Notes under the pieces: generated by a model | Database searches by the model: none | Told to the model about the DNA's origin: nothing | The model's input: the letters and a program-made list of their open reading frames with translations, nothing else | Shown: piece by piece, positions 10,022 to 20,111 of the stretch | Numbering within the stretch: the stretch's first letter is position 1 | Layout: the number at the start of each line of letters is the position of its first letter | Source: Zelonia costaricensis | Taxonomy: Eukaryota; Euglenozoa; Kinetoplastea; Trypanosomatida; Trypanosomatidae | Direction of reading: 5' to 3' | Assembly (NCBI GenBank): GCA_030849075.1 | Contig: JASAOO010003454.1 | Span: forward strand, 1-64,000 | Length of the DNA stretch: 64,000 nt | Program-made: the position numbers and the translations under genes

Positions 10022-11836
10022 CTACAGCTCCGGGATGGACTTGAAAACGTAGGATGTGGGCTTGCTCTTTTCAATCTGCACGGCGGCGTTCATGACGTCG
10101 GGCCAGCGCACCTCGCGTTGTGTGCCACGTTGCATGAAGCGCAGCGGCTGGAACCCGGCAAAGTTGCCGGTGCGGGTGTAGTGGCTCTCGTAGAACCACT
10201 TCACCGGGCGCGACTGAATGCGGCGCTGCTTGCGGTAGTCGGCGTCTGGCGTGTCCGGTACGTGCTCCTGGTACTGCTCAATCGACGGCGTGTTCTCGAC
10301 GCCCCACTCCATGTTTGGCGCCCAGAAACGAAAGTCTGCCCACTCCTCCTTCCAGTACCACGCCCGCATCTCTGACATCTTGGCTGACCGCAGCGAGCCA
10401 TCCGGCTGGCGAATAACGAAGCGGCGGCGCTTCTCGTTCGTGGGGTCCAGCTCGAGCTTCTTGAGCGGCTCGTGGCCGACATTGACGCCGATCTCGGCGA
10501 ACATCCAGTTGTGCTCCGACTTGTTGGCGTGGTCGCGGTGCGGTCCGGCCCAGACGGGCATCTGACTGTACTGCTGCACCGGCTCGCCTGTCTTGCCGAT
10601 CATCTCGGGAAACATGCGCCGGTACACGTCGTAGTTGTCGCCCCAGTAGTCCTCGTAGTCCTGCTCTGTTTGCAGGAAGCGGTACGGGTCGTCCATCTCC
10701 CAGACATTCGCGTAGCTCGCCTCGCGCCGATTGACCAGGTCGCGGAAGAGGAACTTGTCGCTGTAAAAAGTAATCTTCTGCTCCGCGAAGCGCAGCTTGC
10801 CGTAGAAGAGGCCCTGCTTGCGGGCCCGCACATCGCGAATCCACTCCAGCGCGAAGAGGCGCTTCGGCAGCGTCCAGTCCGGCTCAACGCAGGCGTCGTA
10901 GCACGCCTTGAAGTGGTGCCACACCAAAATCTTGCGCACGAGCGTGAAGTCGAGGCCGTACATCTTCGCCAACCGCTCAGGCGGCCACCGCTCCGGCGCC
11001 TTGCTCCAGAGCGCGAACAGCTCCGGCCCTAGCTCGTCCCGCACCTTGTAGTCCTCGTTGATCTCGTAGCGGAGTCGCTTTGACATGTCGAAGAACTCAG
11101 GCGTGCCCAGCGACGTCTGGAAGCCGATGCGGCGCTCCACCTGCTCCTTGTTCTGCACCGAGTTCTGCGTCAGTGCCTCCAGCCACAGCAGGTCGACGTG
11201 CGTCATGACGGCGAGGAGAGGGCGAATCTTGCGGTCGAAGTGCTCGCGCAGCCGCTGCATGCCCTCCTCGTCCAGCGACTTGAACCACTCGTTGAGGAAC
11301 TGGATGTAGTCACTGAACGTACACGGGTAGCCGGCGTCGCGGTCACCAAACTCGAGGGTGCGCCAGCGCTCCTTGACGATCTGCTTCAGAAGCACCTCGT
11401 CATCCATGAGCGCCTCCTTGGACTTATCCCACGTCGCCGGGTGCTTGCGGCCGCGGTAAATGGCGATCTTCTCGGCGTTGGTGCGCCCCGGCAGCTTCAT
11501 CAGCTCGACGGACAAGACGTTCTGAAGGTACCAGGCACCAAACGGGTTGGCCCACCACGGGATGTCGTAGCGGCGGTCCTTGAGCGACTGCGGCATGTCC
11601 ATGAAGGGCTGCAGTGCCTCGTCCATGTCCTGCGAGCGCGCGCGGTTTAGCCACAGGTCCCACTGCGGCGCCTCGAACGACTTCATCTGGCTCAAGTCCT
11701 TCGTCCACACTTTGGGGTCACGCCACGCAACCGGCTTGGGCGGCTCTGTGAGGACGTGGTGCTTCCATGACTTGCGCTCGCGCGGGCCGCGCTTGTTGAA
11801 CGGGTAACGCCGCGCGACGGCGCTTCGTCGCAGCAT
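10022..11836 (-). CDS. Conserved-looking probable mitochondrial protein, possibly mitoribosome-associated
   Basis: 604 aa, no family recognised. The N-terminus MLRRSAVARRYPFNKRGPR is basic with no acidic residue before position 20, like kinetoplastid mitochondrial targeting sequences. The body is very rich in Trp, Tyr, Arg and Asp/Glu, has no transmembrane segment, and contains many W-x-x-P/F motifs. A helix-turn-helix-like stretch lies near PPERLAKMYGLDFTLVRKIL (residues about 280-300). This composition is common among kinetoplastid-specific mitoribosomal subunits, so that role is an inference only. The ATG at 11834-11836 is the first in frame. Confidence 0.85.
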   Translation of the reverse strand: MLRRSAVARRYPFNKRGPRERKSWKHHVLTEPPKPVAWRDPKVWTKDLSQMKSFEAPQWDLWLNRARSQDMDEALQPFMDMPQSLKDRRYDIPWWANPFGAWYLQNVLSVELMKLPGRTNAEKIAIYRGRKHPATWDKSKEALMDDEVLLKQIVKERWRTLEFGDRDAGYPCTFSDYIQFLNEWFKSLDEEGMQRLREHFDRKIRPLLAVMTHVDLLWLEALTQNSVQNKEQVERRIGFQTSLGTPEFFDMSKRLRYEINEDYKVRDELGPELFALWSKAPERWPPERLAKMYGLDFTLVRKILVWHHFKACYDACVEPDWTLPKRLFALEWIRDVRARKQGLFYGKLRFAEQKITFYSDKFLFRDLVNRREASYANVWEMDDPYRFLQTEQDYEDYWGDNYDVYRRMFPEMIGKTGEPVQQYSQMPVWAGPHRDHANKSEHNWMFAEIGVNVGHEPLKKLELDPTNEKRRRFVIRQPDGSLRSAKMSEMRAWYWKEEWADFRFWAPNMEWGVENTPSIEQYQEHVPDTPDADYRKQRRIQSRPVKWFYESHYTRTGNFAGFQPLRFMQRGTQREVRWPDVMNAAVQIEKSKPTSYVFKSIPEL

Positions 11837-12858
11837 TACGCCCGCAACCTACCGTGAAACAACGAAGCAGAGAAACAACGAAGGAAGAGGTGGGACGAAA
11901 AGGCACGGGGAAGGTCAAAAAGCACAAGGAGTGTTGACGAGCACCGCACTTGCTGGCGCTGTCGGCGCTTCCGTCTGACCTTTCCTTGTTTGTCGGCTGC
12001 CGCCGCCACCACTTCGCTGCAGACGCCGATACCTGCCCGGGTGTGTATGTGTGTGTGTGTGTGTGTCTGGGTGCGTTTGGGTGTGCGGCTGACGCTGTTT
12101 GTGTGCGATCTCCGTCCGGGTGACGTGACCCCCGCTGCGACGCCGTTGGACAAGTGGCACGGCGGTGCGCGGCTACTGTGCGTGAAACCCGGCACGGGAA
12201 AAAAAACGGGGTGCCATGATGACAGCCGTTACGGGGACGGGACAGAGAGTGCAGAAGGGGAGAGGGGAGGACAGTGGAAGAGGGGAGAAGAGAAGGCGAC
12301 CGGGCACACGAGCACAAAGTGCCAAACTCGCAGCCCTGCGTCTTCTCCTTGCCGTCGCGGTCTCTGCAGAGCCCCGCGGAGCCTTGTCTTTCGACCAAGA
12401 GAACAACGTCGAGGGAGGAGCACAGGCAGTCGGCGTGCCTCCACCAAAAAAAAAAAAAACGAAGAGAGCGGCAGCCGGCGGAGCTCGTGAGAGGCGAGGA
12501 GGGGAGACGCCGACTTGCCGTATTCGTGCCCCCGGGGCACGACGAGAGGAGGTGGGGGGAGCGATGTACGCACCACGCTGCACCTCTGCGAAAGCGCGGT
12601 GAGTGCAAGGGAGAAGGCAAGAATGTGTCCTTGGTCAGCTTTTCTCCTGCGAGAGATGCGCGAAGGACAGCGCGCACCGCCAACGCAGCACGCGCGCTGA
12701 CGAGATCCTTCTCTTGAGAGACCCAGGCGACGTTGCGTGGGAGGACAAGGGGACTGTCCCTGTTCGAAGCCGCATGCTGGCTCGCCGGGGTCGTTTGGGT
12801 GCCAGAGAAAAGGGGGTGATGACACTTCCGGTCAACGCCGCGGCGCCGCCTTTGTCGC
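11837..12858. other. Intergenic spacer with T14 tract on coding strand
   Basis: No gene supported. It contains (GT)9 at about 12049-12066 and a 14-nt A run at about 12446-12459. That run reads as T14 on the transcribed minus strand and may be part of a pyrimidine tract for the downstream 604-aa gene. Confidence 0.65.
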
Positions 12859-13611
12859 TCACCGAGATCTCCCCACGGCCGTTGTGCCTACCAGCCACAG
12901 CGTCACGCCAGCGTTGATGTTGAGGAGGCTGAAGAGAAAGTAGAGCACGCCGACGAGGAGCACCGGGTACAGCAGGCGCTGCTGATGGCTCAGCGAGGGG
13001 ATTTCTAGGTAGCCGAGAAAGATGTTGTACAGGTACGTGGTGACTCCGACGGCGACCGGTGCATTTCCCACCCACGCCACGCCCATGAACGGTGCCAGAA
13101 AGTACGCCACCACCTCAGTCCACAGGAAAAAGGTGAAGTAGCCGTTGCAGTGCACGTCGAAGGCGTAGCGCCAGTCCAGGTCAGAGCGAAGGTAGTCGGC
13201 GATGAAGTCACCACTCTGTGCAGAGGCGGACGCGGACGAGAGATACAGCACTGCGACGGCACGCCACACGCACGCCATGAGGAGGCCGCTCACGACAAAC
13301 GTGAAAACGTAGCGGAACAGGCAGCCGATGAGCGAGACGCTCGCGAAGAACAGCAGCCACTGCGCCACCGCGGCGACAAGCACAAACGCCAGGAGAAGCA
13401 CCAGAAAAGCGGGGTCGTCGCGGTAGTAGTGCCCCTTCGTCATTTTCCGCGCCCGGCTCATCTTGCTCACCAGGGACGGGTTCACGCACAGAGAGTACAT
13501 CTGCGACAGCGCCGAGTCCATCTCCATCTGGTCGGCCTGGACGGCACGCCGCAGATACGGCGGCAGACGCGACGTCCACCGGGCCATCATGAAAGTGCAC
13601 CGCGTCAGCAT
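12859..13611 (-). CDS. UNC50: UNC-50 family (GMH1) Golgi membrane protein
   Basis: 250 aa polytopic membrane protein of the UNC-50/GMH1 family. The family resides in the Golgi/ER, is linked to ARF-GEF recruitment in yeast, and aids receptor trafficking in animals. Family hallmarks are visible: an amphipathic N-terminal region ending in RDDPAFLVLL (64-73), a YAFDVHCNGYF block (149-159), and YNIFLGY (195-201). Hydrophobic segments lie near 68-92, 95-125, 157-180, 184-201 and 213-231. Length matches the family (about 250-260 aa). The ATG at 13609-13611 is the first; a Met pair at residues 8-9 is an alternative start. Confidence 0.9.
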   Translation of the reverse strand: MLTRCTFMMARWTSRLPPYLRRAVQADQMEMDSALSQMYSLCVNPSLVSKMSRARKMTKGHYYRDDPAFLVLLLAFVLVAAVAQWLLFFASVSLIGCLFRYVFTFVVSGLLMACVWRAVAVLYLSSASASAQSGDFIADYLRSDLDWRYAFDVHCNGYFTFFLWTEVVAYFLAPFMGVAWVGNAPVAVGVTTYLYNIFLGYLEIPSLSHQQRLLYPVLLVGVLYFLFSLLNINAGVTLWLVGTTAVGRSR

Positions 13612-15092
13612 GGTGAGAGAGAAGGGTGGCCGCCTCGAGGAGGGTGCACACGTGAACCTCGGCGCGAGGGAAGGGGTAGAAAAGCGGGGGCTGGGCCAGC
13701 AATGAAATCACAAGAAGCACAAACAGAATGTGAAGCACGATCAAAAAAAAAAGCAGATACGACAAGTCGGCGTGCGTTTGTGTGGGGGGGGGGGGATGGG
13801 TAGCCGACGCTGCCTTCGTTTCGTGTTTTCCTTATCTTTGCCTCACCTGCGACAATGATTGAGATCCTCGTAGAAGGAGCCTCGGCGCCAGCGCCCGCAC
13901 GTGCCACCCAGCGCACCAAATGAAGCCGGGGAGCGGAAGCGGGAGGCGGTTTTGAGGAATGTCGCGGGGAGCGATGCGAATCTACTAGAGCGCCGCTTTC
14001 GAACCCTCTCGAAGATTAGGAGACGTTCGCGCTGAAACAGAAAAACCAACGGGTGGGAGAGGCTCCCTCAGCCAGCCTACAACACCCTGGCAGCACCCGC
14101 GTGCAACGGAACGTACTTTGTCTCTGCTTCGGTCTCGAAAAAAAAAAAAGCAGCGGGGAAGTCTGCTTTTCGATTGTCCGCTCCGCGAGCCAGGAACTCC
14201 TGTCCGATGGGCGGGCAAGAGGAGAAGGGGCAACCATGGCGGTGGCGTGTGGATTTCGGAGCGGTGCGCAGTGGAGGGGCGGCGAAGCAGAGGATGAAGG
14301 GGACGAGAGCGGGAGAGCGAGTGAGGCACTGCACACTGCAGAATTCTCCTTTCCAACACAACGCCTTTGGTTGAACACCCCTGCAAATTGGGTGGCTATG
14401 GACCGTCACGCTCCTACGCCCACGCGCGCGTGCCTGAGTGCACGCGTCGGAAGCGACGCCGGAAGCACGAGCAGGTAGCTTGGTGCAACCGCGCAGGAGG
14501 ACGCAGCCGGGACCGCTCAAACGCACGGCGCACGGTGGAGCCTGGCGAGCAAACACGCACCGCGTCGCCACCGCGCCCTCGAGGGCATCCGTGGCGAGAG
14601 GCGAGCCGAAATGCCAGCTACTTCGCACTGCCCACACTCAATGCAGCATTTGTTCTTTCCTTTTTTTTGGAGCTCGTGCAATCCGGAAGATCCCTCGGCG
14701 CGCGCGCACATGGCAAGAAAAGAGAGGATGTGTCAAAGGAAAGCAATCAGATAGCACATGGTACATGAAGGGACCCTCAGCACGCTGCAAAACGCAATCC
14801 GGCAACTGCGCACACGCGCCAGGTACGAATAGAAAGAAGGTCAAAGCTGACACTGCCGCCCTTCACTGCATGACGCCACACAAAGCACCGCCATTGTGGT
14901 GCCCCGTACGGCCGTCACACTTCGCCGCCACGTCCCCCTCCTCGTCCGCCTGGCGGTGAAAATGCGCGAGCCAGTCGTTGGCCGCCGAGGCGCTGTCTCA
15001 GAAGCTCAGGTGCGGCTGTAGTTTACATCACGAGTGTTGCGCAAAGAACAAAGCGCGTGGTATGAGAACAGTGGTGAGCGGAGGCCTCGCCG
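13612..15092. other. Intergenic, 1.5 kb, homopolymer-rich
   Basis: No gene supported on either strand. It holds an A10 run at about 13743-13752, a 12-nt G run at 13784-13795 (C12 on the transcribed strand) and an A12 run at about 14138-14149 (T12 on the transcribed strand). The T- and C-rich minus-strand runs are compatible with trans-splicing signals for UNC50. Confidence 0.65.
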
Positions 15093-16532
15093 CTAGTGCA
15101 TCAGCGCCGTGTCAGAGCCGATGGTGGTGTTGAATGTCTTCTTGAGAAGCGTGCTGTCGTGGTAATACTTGCCGGGGTCTGGCGAGCCAGATGTCGGAAG
15201 CGTCTCCGAGAACCGCACGTCGCGGCCCCAGGTGGAGGCACCGTAGCGGCGCCACGCCCCGCCCGCGTCATTGAGACCGCAATACGTGCCGGGCCCAGGC
15301 ACCGCGCTCGGGTGGTGCAGCGCCGGGCGAGAGGAAGCGCCAAAGGTGGTGTTCGCCATTGACGTCGGCTTCGGCCAGTCGTAGCGCACGTTGTAGTCTC
15401 GGTGGGGCAGCGGCGGTGGCGCGCTGGATGGCTGGATCTTGCCGTGGATGAACGGACGCCCGCGCCGCCGCATGGGGCCGCGGCCACCGTCACCGCCGAA
15501 ATCAAGCGGCTCGCACAGCGGGCGCAGCGACCACACCTTACTGAACCGCGGCACTGTAGAGCCGAACGGCATCGGCTCCCCAAAGTTCTCGTGGCGTGGA
15601 GGGCGCCTGCCGTCGTACGTGCCAGGGCCGGGAGCCGGGGCCGCCATGGACCACGGAAAGCGGTCGTACTCGGAGACGAACGCGGCGGTGCCGCCCCCTG
15701 TGCTAGGGTGGAAGCGGCGCGGTGCAATGACGCCTGTGTACGCGCCAGGACCCGGTGTGTCTGTGTCGTTCCCTCGCGCGAACCGCGACGTAGAAGAGCC
15801 GAAGGCGGAAAACTGCTCGCGCGGAAAGGTGGCCCCACGGTCCGGGTTCATGCCTACATCGTACGAGCCGGGGCCTGGAGCGTCGCCAAGAGAGGCGCCG
15901 CCGTACGCCGACCGCTTCGTTTTCGTCACAAACATGGACGATGGCTTCGACGCCGCAAGCGAGCGCGCACCATGCGGAGGCTCGTAGCTGCCAGGGCCTG
16001 GGCCTGCTGGCGGCCGTGGCACCTCGCGACCACTGTACCTGCCGAAATCCGTCGCCTTTGGGTGCTTGCGGGCCGCCGCCGCATAGCTGGGTGAGTAGCT
16101 GCCAGGACCCACGCCACCGGCCGCGTCGCTGCCAGTGACCACATCGTTAGGCGCCGAGAACGTGTGCGATCGCGGGTTGGTGCGCAGGGTGCCGTAGTTG
16201 GAGACGTCGTATGCGCCAGGACCGGGGACATCATCGCCACCGGCGCCAGCGAAGCGCGCCGATTCAGAGACAAAAGGCTGAGAGCCGATCCCCTCGGTCA
16301 CTTCCCGCGGGCGAACCTGCACTTCGTACGTACCGGGGCCCGGGAACTCTGCCTCGGCCGAGAGCAACGGCTTCCTCGAGCTTGTGCTGTTAAACGGTGC
16401 ACGGCTAGAGTTGACAACGGGCCGGTAATCCAGCTCGTACGAGCCGGGCCCGACAGTTGGGCCGGTGGTCTCCTGAACATGACTCCCCTTCGCACGCAGC
16501 AGTGGAAGCTCTTCCGCTACCGCAGAGTACAT
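15093..16532 (-). CDS. SHIPPO / sperm-tail PG-rich repeat protein (ODF3/CIMAP-like)
   Basis: 479 aa. Ten PGPG[ST/A]Y-type SHIPPO repeats are spread over the whole protein (VGPGSYELD, PGPGTYEVQ, PGPGAYDVS, VGPGSYSPS, PGPGSYEPP, PGPGSYDVG, PGPGAYTGV, PGPGTYDGR, PGPGTYCGL, PDPGKYYHD), with no other domain and no membrane segment. In animals such proteins bind microtubules, including inside axonemal doublets; a flagellar or subpellicular microtubule role is inferred. The ATG at 16530-16532 is chosen because a strong predicted SL acceptor lies at 16629-16630, inside the 47-codon in-frame extension that would otherwise start at 16673. Confidence 0.88.
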   Translation of the reverse strand: MYSAVAEELPLLRAKGSHVQETTGPTVGPGSYELDYRPVVNSSRAPFNSTSSRKPLLSAEAEFPGPGTYEVQVRPREVTEGIGSQPFVSESARFAGAGGDDVPGPGAYDVSNYGTLRTNPRSHTFSAPNDVVTGSDAAGGVGPGSYSPSYAAAARKHPKATDFGRYSGREVPRPPAGPGPGSYEPPHGARSLAASKPSSMFVTKTKRSAYGGASLGDAPGPGSYDVGMNPDRGATFPREQFSAFGSSTSRFARGNDTDTPGPGAYTGVIAPRRFHPSTGGGTAAFVSEYDRFPWSMAAPAPGPGTYDGRRPPRHENFGEPMPFGSTVPRFSKVWSLRPLCEPLDFGGDGGRGPMRRRGRPFIHGKIQPSSAPPPLPHRDYNVRYDWPKPTSMANTTFGASSRPALHHPSAVPGPGTYCGLNDAGGAWRRYGASTWGRDVRFSETLPTSGSPDPGKYYHDSTLLKKTFNTTIGSDTALMH

Positions 16533-17696
16533 GGCGAGAGCTTTTTCCTCCGTTTCGTTGCGGAGCTGTGTATTGTGAAGAGAGCAGTTGTAGCTCTCGG
16601 ATACAACTCGCTGCGCCAAATCAGACTGCTGTGGAGTACGCAAAAAGAGAACAAGACACGAAACTTTTGCCACACTTCCGGACGACCAAAAAGTGGAACC
16701 TCTAAGCAGCAGAAAAAGAGGAGAGAGGGCTGCAGTGCAACGCGCAGTGGCTGTACCGGTTCTCGGTTTCTTTTATCGGCAAATAGAAGCAGTTGTTTGG
16801 TGCTCCTTACTTCGATGACACGCAAGCGTCTTTTGAGAATGGCTGCGTTCCCTTCCGCTTGTTTGATCTGTTCACCGAGTGCGTACTTTCAAGCAGCAGG
16901 CGGAATAAAGGGACCGCGAGAAAGCAAATTAAGACTATGAAAAGGCAGAGGTCAGCATGGAGGAGTCGCAGAGTGAAAGAGGCAGTGCGGCACATTCGTC
17001 GTCAATTGCCTACGTGCATTCAGTGGGTTTTGTTCGTTTTTTGATTCACCCACCGTGCAGCTTCAACCGTGATTGGCACGGGATCGCGACTGAATGTCGT
17101 GCAGCCTCTCTGCTAGGCGCCAAGGTGCGCAAATGCGTATAAGCTGGTTTGTATTCGCAACCTTAGGACTGACTGAACGTCGGCTTGACTTCTTTGTAGC
17201 CGACGAGCATGAGAAAGTAGGTATCTCTTTTTCCTCCCCGTCTCGTCGTAGCAGCCTGGAATGCCATTAAACACGCCCAAAAGTCCCACTAGGCTTTGTT
17301 CTAGAGAATCATGGACTTTTCTTTTTTTATTGCTTCTTTTCTTGGACGCGCGGCTTGATCTGAGCAGTGACAATTACACGTAAAATCGTCGTACGCGCAG
17401 CGGCTCGTCGGTTGGATGGGTCACTGGTCGAAGAGGGGAGGCAAAAAAAAAAAAAAGAGTGGGGTTGCTTTCTGTGAGGCGAAGTAGCCGTCAAGGGGCG
17501 TGCACCCATCCGCAGTCTCTCAATCTCTTTCTCTCGTCTCGGCGAGCGGTAGGCGTCCGCTCGCCCCTAGCCCTGTGCCGACCCCCTACCAGCGCAGGTT
17601 CGAAATAGCCAGCCTTTTTTTTTTCCTTGGTCCACAACAGCCGAGCGGCGCCCTCTGTTTCGCGGAAGCCTGTACGCAAGCGCACACGCGTCCGCG
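16533..17696. other. Intergenic between SMPD4-like gene and SHIPPO gene
   Basis: No gene supported. It includes the SHIPPO leader and an A14 run at 17443-17456 (T14 on the transcribed minus strand). This spacer is more AT-rich than the flanking genes. Confidence 0.65.
16629..16630 (-). promoter_or_regulatory. Predicted spliced-leader acceptor deciding the SHIPPO start
   Basis: Minus strand shows a TTGTTCTCTTTTTGCG-type pyrimidine tract followed by TACTCCACAG. The mRNA would begin at 16628, giving a 96-nt 5' UTR and excluding the upstream in-frame ATG at 16673. Confidence 0.65.
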
Positions 17697-20111
17697 TTAG
17701 AAAAGAAAATAAAGTAGAAGGAAGAACAGTACGGCGACGGAGGCCATGGCCCATGTTGTGTATGACGCGATCCAGCGACATGAATGGAATTGATAAGGAC
17801 GCGAAGCGCAGTCGGGACACAAAACACTATCTGTAGCCTTGGGCGAAAAAAACAGGTTGCTGTTCTCAGGGACCACCTGCCCGCATGCACAGCATTGGTG
17901 TACGTCACCGGCTGCGTAGTTGGCCCGCTGCAAGCGCTCATCCTTGTTGTTGCTCGGAAGTCCTCTGCAGCAGCTGCCGTAGACCGTCTCGCAGATCTTG
18001 CACTCCCAAATTGCCGGCTCGTGGTGGTGGTTCACACAGGCGTAGTTCCTAGAGTAAGTAAGCCACAGATTATGGCCTCGGTCGCACTTGGGGATCAAAC
18101 GAGAGTACCACAGCTCGAGCCCGAAGACAAAAAAAGCGTCCAAAAGGCGCGACAAGCCGACCACTGACGGACTCTCGTGGGAAAAACTCACTTGCAAAGC
18201 CGTGTCATGACTTCCAGGCACGCGACCGTCGTGAGTGGGAAGGCGAAGGCCCCTCGAGATGGCTTTCTGGGACACTCGGCCACCCTTAAAAAACCGGCGC
18301 CTCTCGCTTTCCGACAGCGGCCGCACAGCCGTGACAGCTGGTGCTGACACCCCTCTCGACTTCTTCGGCAACGCTGTCGCCGGTGCGCGCCACGTCTCTA
18401 AAAAACGTGGAAGCCGGGGAAAAAGCCGCTCCATAAATGCCAGCGTCTCCCTCACCTCGTCCCTGATCACGCTGCTGACGTCCTCGGCAACGGCCTTTTC
18501 AAGCGCCACGTATGCGCGCGCCGCGAGATTGCACGTTGTCTCTCCGTGGAGGTTTAGCAACCGAACGTTGCCGTCGTTACCGGCCCAATTCAGCACAAAG
18601 TGGCGGCACACGGTGTCGGCTACCGCGATGCTGGACGACTGCGACGCATTTACGTCGCTGAGGAGCGAAAGAACAGCGTCGTGGCTGAGAATTAGGAAGC
18701 ACTTTTTCAACACGCGCGCGCTGTCCTCCGTCATTGCGCACACAAACGAGCTCATCACGATCATGTTGAGCACGTCGGCGGTGAGGTAGCTAAACGCCTC
18801 GAAGTGGTGTGCAACGTACTGCGGTGGTGCTGTTCTATGCTTATTTTCGAATGGATTCATCAGCACCGCCCACAACTCGAGGCAATACGTAAAATGAGCG
18901 GCCTTGCAATACGGGTCGAGGCTCAAAGACAAAAGCGCCTCCCGTAGCACCGTCAGGCAATTGCGGTACAGCGTACGCCTGATGTGCTCAAGATCTGTTT
19001 GCGCCTTCGACGAAGTCGCCAGCGCAAAATCTAAGGGAGCGGTTGCGCTGCCGTCGCCGAATGGTGAGTCCCCGCCGTCGTCGGAAATGGCGTAGACCAT
19101 GCTTGTGTGAAGAGGCACCACGGAAAGCACCTGCGCTAGCGTTTCCGCGTTGGTGCACGGAAATCGGGTTTCCTCGCTGGCCGGCTGGAGAAGGTGGCGA
19201 TGTGCCAGCAGCGTCGGCGCAAGAAGAAGCACGGTTGCCGTGACGTCGTTTGTCGTCCACGCGACATCCGTAATGCTGCTTTTGCTGCCGAGGTGGCGTG
19301 GCAGGGCTGCCGAGACGTAGACCTGGATATAGGACTGCACAATCTGCGCGTAAAACGGCATTTCCACCGGGATGCTCTTGTAAAAGGCGCCGAAAACCAT
19401 CGCTTTAGTGCGCCGAAGCCAGGACGCAAGGCCCACTTTTTTGGCTTCAGAGACGTACTCGGCACCACTGCGCTGCACTCGCCGCATGCCGAACAGAAAA
19501 AGGCGAAGCAGAAAGTACCCCATTGGCGAGCACGGCAGCGATGTCATGACCTGCTGCTGACTCGCCTCCTTGCGCGTGACGACAGGTGGGTCCCAGAAGG
19601 GCACTAGGAGAATCGGCGGGCACCGGGAGCGGGGCAGCGCGTGCAGATTGGCGTCCGCCGGCTCGCCCATGAGCTGAAAAAACTGTGGGAATAGCGCGGA
19701 GAGCGGAAGGTCGATGGAGTAAAAGGCGCTCGTGCGTGCTTCCGTAGAGTTCTTCCACCCGCTCTTGAGACGCGCCGCAAACGTAGCGGGCGGGATCGAC
19801 AGCGCCTCTATTGCGGAAATAAATGTTGAGCTAGGGTGAATGAGCCCGAGCAGCCGCGTGGCGATACCCTTGCTCGGCGACAGGTTTGCGTAGTCCATCC
19901 AGCACATTTCCTCTTCGTCGATGCGGTACGTTTCGTGATAAGTGCCAAAAAGCAGGTTGCAGAAGGTGACAAACCCGTCGCCGCCGAAAAACGTGTTGAA
20001 GTATGCTTTGGTCTCGGAGCTTAATGGTTGCACAGGATAATTGACGCGGTCAAAGTAGTCGCAGAACGACGCGACGCTCTCCTCAACGCGCGCACTTGCA
20101 AAGTTCATCAT
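17697..20111 (-). CDS. Tail-anchored protein, SMPD4 (nSMase3)-like, with C-terminal Cys/His-rich module
   Basis: 804 aa, first gene of the minus-strand cluster, starting next to the strand-switch region. Seen directly: mostly helical body, a Cys/His-rich module at about residues 676-778 (CDRGH, CVNHHH, CKICETVYGSCC, CCACG, CPDC) typical of zinc binding, and a terminal hydrophobic anchor (about 780-804, ending FFLLLYFLF). Remembered resemblance to human SMPD4: a PCSPMGYFLLRLFLF block like its NPFEYYIFFFAL, a CLELWAVLMNPF block like LEMWLSYLQPW, a late GR-x-x-Q-rich block, and the C-terminal membrane anchor. SMPD4 acts at ER/nuclear envelope and its enzymatic role is debated. The link is moderate to weak; I do not recall the Cys-rich module in the human protein. 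Two ATGs open the frame (20109-20111, then the next codon). Confidence 0.6.
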   Translation of the reverse strand: MMNFASARVEESVASFCDYFDRVNYPVQPLSSETKAYFNTFFGGDGFVTFCNLLFGTYHETYRIDEEEMCWMDYANLSPSKGIATRLLGLIHPSSTFISAIEALSIPPATFAARLKSGWKNSTEARTSAFYSIDLPLSALFPQFFQLMGEPADANLHALPRSRCPPILLVPFWDPPVVTRKEASQQQVMTSLPCSPMGYFLLRLFLFGMRRVQRSGAEYVSEAKKVGLASWLRRTKAMVFGAFYKSIPVEMPFYAQIVQSYIQVYVSAALPRHLGSKSSITDVAWTTNDVTATVLLLAPTLLAHRHLLQPASEETRFPCTNAETLAQVLSVVPLHTSMVYAISDDGGDSPFGDGSATAPLDFALATSSKAQTDLEHIRRTLYRNCLTVLREALLSLSLDPYCKAAHFTYCLELWAVLMNPFENKHRTAPPQYVAHHFEAFSYLTADVLNMIVMSSFVCAMTEDSARVLKKCFLILSHDAVLSLLSDVNASQSSSIAVADTVCRHFVLNWAGNDGNVRLLNLHGETTCNLAARAYVALEKAVAEDVSSVIRDEVRETLAFMERLFPRLPRFLETWRAPATALPKKSRGVSAPAVTAVRPLSESERRRFFKGGRVSQKAISRGLRLPTHDGRVPGSHDTALQVSFSHESPSVVGLSRLLDAFFVFGLELWYSRLIPKCDRGHNLWLTYSRNYACVNHHHEPAIWECKICETVYGSCCRGLPSNNKDERLQRANYAAGDVHQCCACGQVVPENSNLFFSPKATDSVLCPDCASRPYQFHSCRWIASYTTWAMASVAVLFFLLLYFLF

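Noticed and set aside
17598..17611. GGTTCGAAATAGCC, resembling a tRNA B box
   Set aside because: It lacks the final CC of the consensus at the right spacing, and no cloverleaf or A box can be drawn around it.
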